DNA of 64,000 bases from Balneola sp. (GCA_003712055.1 RHLJ01000001.1:248001-312000), one strand, 5' to 3'. Shown: positions 52,345 through 62,381, numbered from the stretch's first letter. Notes: generated from the letters alone by a model not told the origin. Numbers and translations are program-made.

Positions 52345-55300
52345 TGTGCTGATTTTTTATTTAAATAATAAGAGAGAGTAAAAAATAATCGATTTGAACG
52401 ATAAATTTTACTCGAAGATATTTCAGATCCGATCGTTAATTTCCAAAAACTATTAAACTTTTGATCGTATTGGATTCTTCCTGATCCAAAAACCCCTTCT
52501 TTAATTTCATGTTTCGCCATGAGTTCTAATTCCAGTCTTTTGAGAAAGTCGAATGTATCCGGATCTCGATATCGTAAATCAAAACCTAAACCTTGTTCAA
52601 AATATCGATCGGGGGTGAAGTACGGAACCCCGGTAACAAAGTTATCACTTGCATCAGCCCAGTATAATAAGGCAATAGGTCTGATTCTTATTTGGTTTAT
52701 AGACGACTGAAAATGAACTCTACCAGTAGTCTCATATTCGAACACTGAATTCGTATAGTAATAGGTAACAGCTGATAAAGAGGTAGCCCACTTTTGATCA
52801 GCTCCCCATGTATCTTCTCTATACCCTTGCAAGCCAAATCGGTTATAGTTATTTGCGATGGATGCCTCAGTTAACTCCGGAACAAAACTAAGTGTTAGTG
52901 AAGTAAAAGCATTGTTTTTGAATGTACTTATTGTGGAACTGGATTCGAATAACACGTTCTCTGAACCAAAAAATAATCCTCCTCCAATCTTGAATTCTCC
53001 GGATCCATCCATAATACTTTTAGAGAACTCATATCCGGGACCTACAAAGTTTAACGGAACAGTATTTAACACACTCTCAATGAATAAATCTTCAATCTTA
53101 ACGGTATGTGTTGAAGTGAGTCTATTACCTAATTGAGTTGATAGCCCGAACCTGCCAAAGTTATTGTCGAAATTATCACTTCTATACTCGCCAAATGCAG
53201 AAACTTTAGGGCCTTCATTCCATCTTAGCTCAGTCTTAAGTCTTTGATGTTCATGCTTATTAAAGAAAGCAGGATACTCATCATATAGCTGCTTCCTCTG
53301 TTCATAACTTAAAAATGAGATCTCATTACTCATGAGTGTATGTGCCTCTGTCGAACCATTTGGATCCTTCTCAAATACAGGATACATCACATCTTTGCCC
53401 TCATCTGTAAACCCAGCGTAATAGAGTTGAGTCCCAATTTTCACACGAAGACTGTCATCCTCAGGATTATCATCCAGGAGTAACATCGCCTTTTCAGTAT
53501 AGGCAGAGTAAAGCTTTTGTTGTAAAAGCAAATCCAATTTCTCCTCCTCATTGAAGTTGTCTGCTTTATCAGCCCAGTACATGGCCATTGGATAATTACC
53601 GAGGTCATAAGCATATATGAGTGCAAAATTTCTCGCAAATTGCTCCAACTGAGGATGTTTAGAACTAGGAAAGCTTTCCAGTAATTGTATGGTACTGTCG
53701 GAAGATTCAAAGTAAAAAGACCGCTGAAGAGTAAAAGCATACAAAGAATCACTTTCAGGGTATAAACCAATCAAGCGTTTAAGCTCTTGTTTTTGGATGG
53801 GCCAATTTTCCTGGCTTTCAATAAAGCGAACATACCTCATGGACAATACTTCATCATTGGGGTTAAGCTCCCTTTCTCGAAGCAGCCAGCGCAGATTAAA
53901 TGTCTGGTTATAGATACCTAATTCTTCAACAGCAAAATTTTTAACGTCAATAACCTCCTGAGATTCATACCTCAACCATAATCGCTCCAGAAAATTTTCA
54001 GCTTCATTATCTAATTCGTCCCAACCATAATATGTAAACAATCTATCAATATCGTTTTGAACCCAGGTAGAAGTCGCAAGCATCCTTCGTTCCAAAATCA
54101 GAATAGCTCTTCGTACATCGCTAAATTCAATACTTAATTTGATAAGTTCTTCCTGATTCTTAAAGTCTTCAGGGTTGTTTTGATAAGCCTTGATAGCATC
54201 GTTCAACCGTGTATCTACCCATGAAACTTCCTCACCTGGTGCGAGGGATATTAAGTTACCAAATTCATCAGTGAACTCGGTTTGATACCTCCTGCTCCTC
54301 ATAATTACATCATTAAGTTGGGCGGATATAAATTGAGGATCGTAGTACTGTTCAGGATCATAATTCGGTACAACCAAAGAATCCAAATAAGATTCAAACT
54401 GATATAAACTACCTTCCCAAAGTGGCGCCCTTTGATATTCAATAGATTGATTTTCCAAACTCTCCTCAAACTCAAAACTATTTTCTTCACTTACATAACT
54501 ATACCAGTAATCACCAGCTTCCAACTCAGATCTCTTTTGATATCCAGGGGTTGTAAATGGAATGAGAACCCTTTCTGATTGAGTAACATCATGAAACACG
54601 AAACTGTTATGCCAGTCTTCTGTAATCGCTCCTGCATCCTTTGCTGATAAGTATCTTAGTCCTTTATAACGCTCATTAGTCCAAAGCATTCGTTCCCTGA
54701 ATACATGATATAAGCCATACTTGTATACAGGATGGGATTTCCAACCTAAGCCTAAAGGGTTACGGCTTATAAACTCATCTTCTTCTCTTTGCTGCACCTG
54801 AAATACATCATCCGGGTGAATGAAATGAGTCCATATACCTGTAAGTAGCTGCATGCTTTGTTGCTGAAAGAGAGAATTTTCCTCCATTGAAAAGCCACTG
54901 GTTATTCTTGGATAATTGAAGATTCTATCATCAGGTGAATAGGGTTCATAATCAAATTCTCGTCCACCTCCTGATTCAATATCTCCTAAATAGAGAGATG
55001 ATAGGTACCTAATAGAAGGCATCCCTTTCATGAGTGCAGAAACACCAACCGAGTCAATGAAATTTGTAGGAGGCACATAGGAAATAGGAAGTGGCCCCAT
55101 CCTATCAATACGCCACCGCTTTCGAGCAGCATTAACAGAAGCGGCCATAAAATTCACATTATCCCAATCTATCAACCAAAGTGAAAAATGATTATAGCCA
55201 TGAAATGCTAACTCATGTCTTGTATTTAGTATATCTCTAGCCACCCGTATACTCGCATCTACTTCTCTACCATCTACAACTGTTTTACCTGAAGTCCACT

Positions 55301-56267
55301 CTTCAAAATCAAAAGGCGGGGTTACATTTGCGTTATAATTGAATGCGGTCATCGCAGAATAGGTCACATTGAAAGTATCTGCCAATGCCTTCATATCCGG
55401 CCACCAGATATTGAGTACAAAATTGGAATGTGTTACATCATATTCTGTATCTATAGGAGGAAGCTTTTCATTATATAATGGTGCTGGAAAATCATCTAAG
55501 AATATGGTACTTACATTTGCAACACTATATGGCACTCCATCCAGACTTCTCAGAATGGTGGAAAATATTAACCCGCGATAAAGCTTTTCCCAAAGTAACG
55601 TACTGTTAATCGTAACTACTTCACCAGCTCCAATTTCATTTAACAAAACCAGAGGATATTCAGGATTATTACCTGCTCCGGCCAAGACTTTTACCCTTTT
55701 AATAAACTGATCTTTTTCTAACCCCCTGTGAGGCAACTCTGCTCTAAAAAAGTACTTTTTCCCGGTATGCACTGGAAAAGCATCTTCAAAAAAATAAACT
55801 CCTTTAGCTAAAGAATCTGTTGAATAATCAGCAAAAGGAACTATTCCTTGAAGGAATGCGAACTTATCGTAAGCTAGTGGCCCAAGAAAAACAAGTTGAT
55901 TGCCCCGAGCTACATATCTGGTTAGATATTCAATTTCCTGGTCCGAAAGTTGGCTAAGCAATTCAGTAGTAACCACAATTGATCTGACTGAAGGCTTTAT
56001 ACTAAATCCCTCTGTTAATAAGCCTAAATCAATAGACTCGACAGGTAACTTCGCATACTGCATCGCAATAGTAACCTGATCGGAAATAACTCCGCTTAGA
56101 GAATCCTGCCTATGTTTTACCACTAGTACAAGAGGATCCTGTTGCAACAATTTAGAAGAATCAACTGGGAATTGTTCTTCAAACTGGCAGCTCACAAACA
56201 AAAAACAAACAATTCCTAAAAAAGCTATGAGGTTAGTCTTCCGAATCACTTCCCTCCTCTTCTTCAA
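52341..56267 (-). CDS. DUF2194 deacetylase-like, TPR and outer-membrane barrel fusion (PelA/PelB-like)
   Basis: A 1308-residue protein. The N-terminus is a signal with a lipobox-like FVSC (Cys27). Residues about 45-250 form a Rossmann-like domain, then a NodB/DUF2194-type deacetylase region with STIFLDDF (Asp258/259), HELAFHGYNH (His351/356/360) and HFIHPDD (His481/484), plausible metal and catalytic residues. From about 620 to 1000 the sequence is helical with TPR-like texture. The last ~290 residues are an outer-membrane barrel (GVPYFTPDRYFEQGLGFDLRY resembles the BcsC/PgaA ending). In Pel systems deacetylase (PelA) and TPR-porin (PelB) are separate proteins; here they are one chain. It overlaps both neighbours. 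Confidence 0.75.
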   Translation of the reverse strand: MKKRREVIRKTNLIAFLGIVCFLFVSCQFEEQFPVDSSKLLQQDPLVLVVKHRQDSLSGVISDQVTIAMQYAKLPVESIDLGLLTEGFSIKPSVRSIVVTTELLSQLSDQEIEYLTRYVARGNQLVFLGPLAYDKFAFLQGIVPFADYSTDSLAKGVYFFEDAFPVHTGKKYFFRAELPHRGLEKDQFIKRVKVLAGAGNNPEYPLVLLNEIGAGEVVTINSTLLWEKLYRGLIFSTILRSLDGVPYSVANVSTIFLDDFPAPLYNEKLPPIDTEYDVTHSNFVLNIWWPDMKALADTFNVTYSAMTAFNYNANVTPPFDFEEWTSGKTVVDGREVDASIRVARDILNTRHELAFHGYNHFSLWLIDWDNVNFMAASVNAARKRWRIDRMGPLPISYVPPTNFIDSVGVSALMKGMPSIRYLSSLYLGDIESGGGREFDYEPYSPDDRIFNYPRITSGFSMEENSLFQQQSMQLLTGIWTHFIHPDDVFQVQQREEDEFISRNPLGLGWKSHPVYKYGLYHVFRERMLWTNERYKGLRYLSAKDAGAITEDWHNSFVFHDVTQSERVLIPFTTPGYQKRSELEAGDYWYSYVSEENSFEFEESLENQSIEYQRAPLWEGSLYQFESYLDSLVVPNYDPEQYYDPQFISAQLNDVIMRSRRYQTEFTDEFGNLISLAPGEEVSWVDTRLNDAIKAYQNNPEDFKNQEELIKLSIEFSDVRRAILILERRMLATSTWVQNDIDRLFTYYGWDELDNEAENFLERLWLRYESQEVIDVKNFAVEELGIYNQTFNLRWLLRERELNPNDEVLSMRYVRFIESQENWPIQKQELKRLIGLYPESDSLYAFTLQRSFYFESSDSTIQLLESFPSSKHPQLEQFARNFALIYAYDLGNYPMAMYWADKADNFNEEEKLDLLLQQKLYSAYTEKAMLLLDDNPEDDSLRVKIGTQLYYAGFTDEGKDVMYPVFEKDPNGSTEAHTLMSNEISFLSYEQRKQLYDEYPAFFNKHEHQRLKTELRWNEGPKVSAFGEYRSDNFDNNFGRFGLSTQLGNRLTSTHTVKIEDLFIESVLNTVPLNFVGPGYEFSKSIMDGSGEFKIGGGLFFGSENVLFESSSTISTFKNNAFTSLTLSFVPELTEASIANNYNRFGLQGYREDTWGADQKWATSLSAVTYYYTNSVFEYETTGRVHFQSSINQIRIRPIALLYWADASDNFVTGVPYFTPDRYFEQGLGFDLRYRDPDTFDFLKRLELELMAKHEIKEGVFGSGRIQYDQKFNSFWKLTIGSEISSSKIYRSNRLFFTLSYYLNKKSAQ

Positions 56268-58299
56268 ATGGTTTTAGAGGCTCGTCTTCAGGGTAAATAT
56301 TTCTCAGAACAGCGCTTATCCTGGATTCCTTTTCACGGTTTATGATTTCATAAATAATTGCATCATCACTTTCATAATACACTTGGATATTCCTTCCTTC
56401 TAAATCTTCAAACACTTCAATCCACTGCTGCATATCACTCATTGTATTTTGAGGATTGAATAAAATACCTTGCTGTATTCCTGTATAAGGAGGTTTCTCT
56501 AGAAATAGAAAAATACTTGCTGGAGGTACATCTCTTTGATCACGCTGTGCTCTTGGTACCGTGAGGTACTGTTGATATAGGGAATCTATTACTCCATAGT
56601 TATCCAAAAAGAACTCATAGTTCATAAAGAAATGACGATTCTGGGCCAACCTCCGATCCAATTCCGGACTTACTGTTGCATAGCTATAGGGTACTCTTTC
56701 ATTAACTATACGGTAATAAGCTTCAAAAAAACCATTTGGGAGTGTTGCAGGTAATGCCCTGCTTATTAGAACACCTTGTTGTAGGACAATCAATGTAATT
56801 ATAAAGGCTATCGAGGATCCTACATTCATTACCCAGTATGCCTTTTGCTTCTCCTTTAATATAAACTTGTATAATCTTGTGATATTCAGAAATACTAAAC
56901 CGAAAAAGATGGAGATGAGTAACGCGTAGAATAAATTCAGTTGATCAGGATCAACCAATACGTAGGAAAAAGGGAAATAAGGAGTGTAGATATAACTAAC
57001 AAGCACGAACAAAATCAGAAAAACCAGTTCTTGTTTCTGTTCTATTGCCTTCAGCCTTAAAAGTACCAGGTTGACTAAAAAAAGAATCAATCCTCCCAAG
57101 AAGTAATACATGCTCAGCTCATCAATATACATTACCAGATTGGGGAAATAACTGAAGATAAGCGTGTCGAAAAGCTCTCGTTGGAAGAAATCCTGTAATG
57201 GAATCCTGTTGATTGTGCTTACTAGTATATATGGAAATAGTGCTAGCATGCTACTTGATATGAGATAAAGCAGAGACCAACCCAATCTTTTTTTCAATGA
57301 TTTTAAGGGCAGGGTAAGTAATCCTAGTAACAGAATCGGGATGAGCACCATAACAAAAACAAATACATTTGTTAAAGCGGTAGCAAAAATACCCATGCAG
57401 ATATAAAACCATATCATATTCTCCCCTTGCCTCATTAGTCGAAGGAAGAAAACTACGGTAGGAATTGCAAAACATAAGGCCAGTGAGATAGAATTGGCTT
57501 CCACTTCCAAATCAAGGATGATGGGTGACAGATACATGGGTACAAAAGCATAGATACTCATGCCTAACAGAGCAGCTACAGGGTTTTCCCTGCTTGTGAT
57601 CACATTAATCATCCAAAAAATAATAAGTGCCAGAAAAAAACTTGTTAGCGCGCCTAAAATATGCAATATCAGTTCTGGAGATACCTGAGTAAGTGTGCTA
57701 AATACATGTACCAGTACATGCATACCTTTTGGTTCCGGTATGACATCAAAATATTGCTGTAGTGAGAGAGCTTTAACCGAGCTGAGTTCAAAATACCATG
57801 TACGACTAAGGGGAGCTGAATTTTGAAGCGCTGGTATTATCCTTACTCCCGCTGCAAAAAATGCAATCAGAAAAGCAGCGAATTGAGGTGCTGATTCTTT
57901 TAGCGAGTAGCTGGGTAGCTTTGCTCGTCCTCGAAATCGATCCCAAATGGATATACTACTTTCAATTAACCGAACATGCTGAGCAATAATTTTGGTTTCA
58001 ATCGAGATGAAAACCTCTGAGGAAGTCATTCCTTTTTGTTTCTCTCGCACGAAATAAACCAATAAGGGAATAACTAACAGGAAAACGAGTAGGCTAATAA
58101 AATCATAAAGGTTTAGAGCTGTTAGAATCAGAACAACAACCAATATCAATCCACCAAGACCAATCCATGAATACATTAGCCGATCAATACCTGTTTTCGA
58201 CTCAACTTTGGGAAGAAAAAGCGGAGCCAGCACTCCAAAGAGTAAATAGAAACATACTATGATTCGAAAAACTGCAAATATGCCTTGAAAGAAATACAT
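56233..58299 (-). CDS. Large polytopic membrane protein of the Pel-like operon (GT-C-like?)
   Basis: A 688-residue protein with about 13-15 membrane helices in residues 5-500 and a soluble C-terminal part of about 170 residues. After the fourth helix there is a periplasmic-looking loop (LQNSAPLSRTWYFELSSVKALSLQQYF) in the manner of GT-C transferases. The C-terminal region is rich in aromatic and acidic residues (YSYATVSPELDRRLAQNR). I do not recognise a named family. It overlaps the downstream gene by 35 bp and the upstream one by one base. It takes the place of PelE or of an added enzyme; a glycan transferase or acyltransferase role is speculative. Confidence 0.7.
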   Translation of the reverse strand: MYFFQGIFAVFRIIVCFYLLFGVLAPLFLPKVESKTGIDRLMYSWIGLGGLILVVVLILTALNLYDFISLLVFLLVIPLLVYFVREKQKGMTSSEVFISIETKIIAQHVRLIESSISIWDRFRGRAKLPSYSLKESAPQFAAFLIAFFAAGVRIIPALQNSAPLSRTWYFELSSVKALSLQQYFDVIPEPKGMHVLVHVFSTLTQVSPELILHILGALTSFFLALIIFWMINVITSRENPVAALLGMSIYAFVPMYLSPIILDLEVEANSISLALCFAIPTVVFFLRLMRQGENMIWFYICMGIFATALTNVFVFVMVLIPILLLGLLTLPLKSLKKRLGWSLLYLISSSMLALFPYILVSTINRIPLQDFFQRELFDTLIFSYFPNLVMYIDELSMYYFLGGLILFLVNLVLLRLKAIEQKQELVFLILFVLVSYIYTPYFPFSYVLVDPDQLNLFYALLISIFFGLVFLNITRLYKFILKEKQKAYWVMNVGSSIAFIITLIVLQQGVLISRALPATLPNGFFEAYYRIVNERVPYSYATVSPELDRRLAQNRHFFMNYEFFLDNYGVIDSLYQQYLTVPRAQRDQRDVPPASIFLFLEKPPYTGIQQGILFNPQNTMSDMQQWIEVFEDLEGRNIQVYYESDDAIIYEIINREKESRISAVLRNIYPEDEPLKPFEEEEGSDSED

Positions 58300-59168
58300 C
58301 AGTTCATACCTGGGTTTAACATAGCTCTACTGGAATACACTGGAAGTGTACTTAGCTCAATATTGCTAATGAAATATGGCATACCTAAGGTATCAAGGCG
58401 CGATTGTACTTTATTTATTGCTGCTGCTTCAATTGCAAAGTCCAGAACCAAAAAAGGTAAATCGAACCTTGTTGAATAAGATCGCAATAGACTTAGTCTC
58501 TCATGATAGCTGATATCATCTTTCACAAAGTACTCTCCTTGTTCAAAATTATACCCTGATGCAATGTCTTCCATCAGTACTCCATCAATATACTCTGATG
58601 TGTCTTCCAACAGAAAAAGCCCTGCATTCTGGACCAATAGTAAATCTGGATTTCGTTTTCTAATCTCACGAATCATTTCCACCATATAAGAAGCCAGACT
58701 TGAACGACTTGTGTAAGGAGATACAGAGTCGATAGTGTCCATAAAAATCCCATCTACTCCTTTTTTTGTCAGTTCGGGTAGAACCTGATCAATTAGAATC
58801 GATCTTGTAAGAGAGTCTTCGAGGTTTAAAAAAGAACTTCCCCAGTTTTTGTTTTTCCCTAAAAACCCACCCTCCATCAGTTTTGGATAATACCAACGAT
58901 TCGTATCTACTTCACCAAGGGAAATATAGGCAAGCACTTTTGTCCCTTTAGATTTCATCTGTGCTATTTCTGCTTTGGAATAAAAATCCGACTCGATTAT
59001 AACCATCGAATAACCTTCAACCTGCTCAGGAGTAATTTTAGCGTAAGAAACTCCAAAGGCAGAAAAAGGACTCCTATTTTCACTATGGGTTACTTCTATC
59101 GAAGATTTGCAGGAAACTAAGGTGACTAAAGAAATCAACATAAGCTTAAACACTAAAATCCAGCTCAT
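58299..59168 (-). CDS. GH114 endo-alpha-1,4-polygalactosaminidase-like lipoprotein
   Basis: A 289-residue lipoprotein (lipobox LVSC, Cys20) consisting of one TIM-barrel GH114/TM1410-like domain: FGVSYAKITPEQVEGYSMVIIES, TKVLAYISLGEVDTNRWYY, KGVDGIFMDTIDS, LLLVQNAG and LMEDI. GH114 forms the N-terminal domain of PelA and cleaves GalN-rich Pel polymer; the acidic residues in YISLGEVD and FMDTID fit the active site. Being a lipoprotein it acts in the periplasm or at the outer membrane. It sits between the HD-GYP-like gene and the large membrane protein gene with small gaps. Confidence 0.87.
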   Translation of the reverse strand: MSWILVFKLMLISLVTLVSCKSSIEVTHSENRSPFSAFGVSYAKITPEQVEGYSMVIIESDFYSKAEIAQMKSKGTKVLAYISLGEVDTNRWYYPKLMEGGFLGKNKNWGSSFLNLEDSLTRSILIDQVLPELTKKGVDGIFMDTIDSVSPYTSRSSLASYMVEMIREIRKRNPDLLLVQNAGLFLLEDTSEYIDGVLMEDIASGYNFEQGEYFVKDDISYHERLSLLRSYSTRFDLPFLVLDFAIEAAAINKVQSRLDTLGMPYFISNIELSTLPVYSSRAMLNPGMN

Positions 59169-59172
59169 AGGA

Positions 59173-60747
59173 TTAGTCTACTCCTAGTTGGATACACATC
59201 TCCCATCCCATCATTTTAACCAACTCAAGTACAGTTGGCACAATAACCATATCAAAGTGTAAATCGGCCCTTTCGATAATATTTTGGGATAGTAGATCAA
59301 TCCACTCTTCAGGCGTTTTAGAAGTATCGTCTTTATTCGATTCAATGAACTCAACGATGTATTCAAATACAGCGATAATTTTACCTGTCCATGATATTTC
59401 TGAAGCTTCCAATCCCTGAGGGCTTCCTTCACCATTTACCCATTCCTGATGAGTGAGAACTCCTTGTTTAACATCATCATGAATTGGAAGCTGATCTATT
59501 AATTTATAGCCCGTTAATGGATGACTAAGTTCTGAACCTATAGAAGCTTCGGATTCAACACTCAGAGAACCTACATATCCAATATCATGCAGCTTGGCAG
59601 TGAGCTTAAGAATTTCTGTTTCTGAATCATCCAGGCCAAAAATCATAGCAAAACGTTCTGCAAAAGCTATAACTCTAGGAGTATGATGCTTTGTTGTTTC
59701 CCTTTGTAACTCAATTGAGCGAAGCATCTGGTAATAAGTATCCAACAAATGATTAGAGAACTCAGCGTTCTCATCTCGATAGTTGAATAATTGAGCTAAT
59801 TGCTTAGCTACTGATGTAAATGATTCTTCATTTTTTTGGGGCTCTTTTAATAAAATTAACCCGGAAGAATCATCCTCTTCGAAATGAATTGAAGTAATAG
59901 CTCCTAATTTATCTAAACTAATACTTGTGATTTTACCGGTCTTTTCTCCCTTTACCGCTAGCTCATTTTCACTCAGTAAGGTACCGATGATATCATCATC
60001 CAGATTCTCTGAATAAATTACATCTATGGTACCCCTTGAAGTTTCTACAACTGCTCCGCCACTGCTTTCACAATAGCTTATGAGATATCTTAATAATAAT
60101 CGAGATAAAGCCTCTGTATTCAGGGCACCGCTTCCTAACTCGGAGATGATTTCTCCCATCTTATTTTTATAGTCATCCTTCTGGCCTTCTTCCTCTTTCT
60201 CAATATTGCTCAACCAAATTGACAGTAACCGACCCACAATTGAAATTCGAGGTACAATAACCTCCGGGCATCTGGTATTTGGACCAATTATATACAAGCC
60301 CCATACATTGCTATCTTCATCATACAGTGGGATGTGCTCACAATTACCTACTGAGTTTGAAGAAATTCCATGTTCGTTAAGTTCAGGATACCACTTTTTC
60401 TTTTGCTGTAAATTCTGTACCTGTTGCTCAAAACTGCTTACTGCTTCTTTCTCGTTTTCATTAAGATCGCTCTTTGATTCTTTACCTATCAGGTTTTCCA
60501 GATTGACAAATCTTTTGAACAGGAATAATTCATCACCTTTCTTCCGGTATACAATATGGACCGGAGCTTTGTAGAGAATATCCATCCATCGAACAATATC
60601 TCTAAAGGATGGTGGCTTAGCCCTGGACATATGCTCTGCTGAATGAGACCAAAACTTTAATTCATCTTCAACACTAAACTCCTGAAGTGAAAATGCCTTT
60701 CCAATTCTACTGCCTACCAGGTTTAAATATGACTTAACATCTTTCAT
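59173..60747 (-). CDS. GAF-like plus degenerate HD-GYP protein in the PelD position
   Basis: A 524-residue soluble protein with no membrane helix. Residues about 55-185 and 200-325 look like GAF-type sensor folds (EHIPLYDEDSNVWGLYIIGP). From 350 on it matches an HD-GYP domain: HHTPRVIAFAERFAMIFGL, LHDIG at 386-390 (His387-Asp388, but Tyr replaces the usual Lys after IG), HPLTG (His409), and HQEWVNGEGSP at 433-443 where HHExxDGxGYP is usual. The final DxxDAL is not evident (VFEYIVEF). It may bind or hydrolyse c-di-GMP; several ligands differ. PelD, the c-di-GMP receptor of Pel systems, has a GAF plus GGDEF-like domain at this place. Confidence 0.8.
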   Translation of the reverse strand: MKDVKSYLNLVGSRIGKAFSLQEFSVEDELKFWSHSAEHMSRAKPPSFRDIVRWMDILYKAPVHIVYRKKGDELFLFKRFVNLENLIGKESKSDLNENEKEAVSSFEQQVQNLQQKKKWYPELNEHGISSNSVGNCEHIPLYDEDSNVWGLYIIGPNTRCPEVIVPRISIVGRLLSIWLSNIEKEEEGQKDDYKNKMGEIISELGSGALNTEALSRLLLRYLISYCESSGGAVVETSRGTIDVIYSENLDDDIIGTLLSENELAVKGEKTGKITSISLDKLGAITSIHFEEDDSSGLILLKEPQKNEESFTSVAKQLAQLFNYRDENAEFSNHLLDTYYQMLRSIELQRETTKHHTPRVIAFAERFAMIFGLDDSETEILKLTAKLHDIGYVGSLSVESEASIGSELSHPLTGYKLIDQLPIHDDVKQGVLTHQEWVNGEGSPQGLEASEISWTGKIIAVFEYIVEFIESNKDDTSKTPEEWIDLLSQNIIERADLHFDMVIVPTVLELVKMMGWEMCIQLGVD

Positions 60748-60755
60748 TGATACCC

Positions 60756-62381
60756 TTAATATGCTGAGTAATAATAATAATCCAAATGCTTAAAAAACCG
60801 TCTCGCTAGTAACAAAGTAATCAACGCGAAAGTTACCGCCCCTGCCAACATTCCAACCGTTGCGTATTCCATACCATACCATCTGCTACAAACAAAGCCA
60901 ACTACAAAATTTATCAAAAGAGCTATAAGGATTGGGTACACTACAAATGACGCCCTATTTAGCGTAAAGAAAAACAGAGAATTGAGTAATCCATATACCA
61001 GGAAAACGTACCCTATACTCCCCATCCAGAATACTTTAAAGGTAATTGGGTTAGCGAAGAAATCCCTGATTTCAGGTATCTGTTGTTCAAATACTCTGAG
61101 ACTGAGAATTCCATAGTAGGTTGCAAATACCGATGCACTGCATATTATGAATAGCAGTAACAGTTGACGCAGGTAAAAACTTCGGAAGTACTTATTGAAT
61201 ATCCTGAAATTATTAAGTGAAATATTTTTTTGAGCGGGTATTAAGTGCTTTGAAAAAGCATGAATGCTGTATTCTAGGGTGGCTATTGTAATAACGAAGC
61301 TTATCAGAGCCCAGTCCATCCCTAATTCATATGGAGTATTGAACCAAATTAGGTAAGGCGGTGGCGGTGGCCCCGCTGACCAGGCCAGAAGCCTATCCAT
61401 AAATAGAAACAAGAAATAACAAAATCCATATACAAAGTAACGGTAGTTGTTATAGTAGCTTACTTCCTGATTAGGTAATGTTTGTTTTAATAATTCCTGT
61501 CGAAGCTCTCTGATTTTAATGCGATAGTATAAAAATGAATACCCACCCATTATGAGGGTAGCAAAAATTATCCCAATCCACTGTGTTACATAAACTCCTA
61601 ATGAAGTTATCTCCATTAACCCAATTACTAAAAAGGTTGAAACCGTTATTGAAAACAAAATCATAAACCTCAATTCTGTTGCAAAAAGTACCGCTGCAGT
61701 CAATAGTAGCATAGAAATCAGAACTAGATAGACTACTGACAGAAGAAGCATGCTTGCCGGGTAAAATGGAAAAGCAGCATTCAGTAATATCAGTATAAGC
61801 GCGCATAGCAAAACAAACGGAACTCCAAATCTTAACACCTTTACAATTGCTTGGGCTGCTAAATAATAGTTTTCCTCTCCTTTATATTTCGAAACAAGTC
61901 GCCCGATTACCTGGATAAAACCGCCGGTAATTATAAATGAAGCAATTGTACCAAAAGCAATCACAGTTGCCTGAGCTTCATTAAACCTAAGCCACGCCCA
62001 TAATGCATATTCAAAGATCAGAATTGCAGCAATCTGGATCAGCATAGGCATCGATAAAACTAAACCTGCTGAATAATGTTTACCAAAAAGCCCAATTGAC
62101 TCAAAAAAACCTACTCTATGCTTTTTCTTTTTGAATTCTTTACCTGAATTAGCAATCTGGTTTTGTATTTGTTCGTACACATACTCTGCCAGCTCAAAAA
62201 CACTTGGATATCCATAATCCGTTTGGGCATCTATATCCCGAATCCCAAGAGACTCAATTGTAGCAGCAACCGCCCAACTACTCATAGGAATGTCTACTAT
62301 TTCACGAACCTGAGAAACAAGTAACTGTTTACTCTCTAAAAAGGGAGCCGGCCCAACTTCTATGTTTACTTGGTCACCCAA
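60756..62381 (-). CDS. pelG: Pel exopolysaccharide membrane transporter PelG
   Basis: A 541-residue inner-membrane protein of the PelG family (MATE/MOP-like polysaccharide transporter) with about 12 helices from residue 107 on. Telling segments are GFFESIGLFGKHYSAGLVLSMPMLIQIAAI and the PYLIWFNTPYELGMDWALISFVITIATLEYS stretch near residue 345. With PelF it is the core of the Pel synthase. It carries an extra N-terminal region of about 90 soluble residues (SWAVAATIESLGIRDIDAQ) before the first helix, absent from the ~456-residue PelG of Pseudomonas as I know it. It overlaps pelF by eight bases. Confidence 0.88.
   Translation of the reverse strand: MGDQVNIEVGPAPFLESKQLLVSQVREIVDIPMSSWAVAATIESLGIRDIDAQTDYGYPSVFELAEYVYEQIQNQIANSGKEFKKKKHRVGFFESIGLFGKHYSAGLVLSMPMLIQIAAILIFEYALWAWLRFNEAQATVIAFGTIASFIITGGFIQVIGRLVSKYKGEENYYLAAQAIVKVLRFGVPFVLLCALILILLNAAFPFYPASMLLLSVVYLVLISMLLLTAAVLFATELRFMILFSITVSTFLVIGLMEITSLGVYVTQWIGIIFATLIMGGYSFLYYRIKIRELRQELLKQTLPNQEVSYYNNYRYFVYGFCYFLFLFMDRLLAWSAGPPPPPYLIWFNTPYELGMDWALISFVITIATLEYSIHAFSKHLIPAQKNISLNNFRIFNKYFRSFYLRQLLLLFIICSASVFATYYGILSLRVFEQQIPEIRDFFANPITFKVFWMGSIGYVFLVYGLLNSLFFFTLNRASFVVYPILIALLINFVVGFVCSRWYGMEYATVGMLAGAVTFALITLLLARRFFKHLDYYYYSAY

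Noticed and set aside
53441-53770. Second minus-strand frame inside the DUF2194-barrel gene
   Set aside because: Overlaps a long continuous coding frame in another phase; no motif support.
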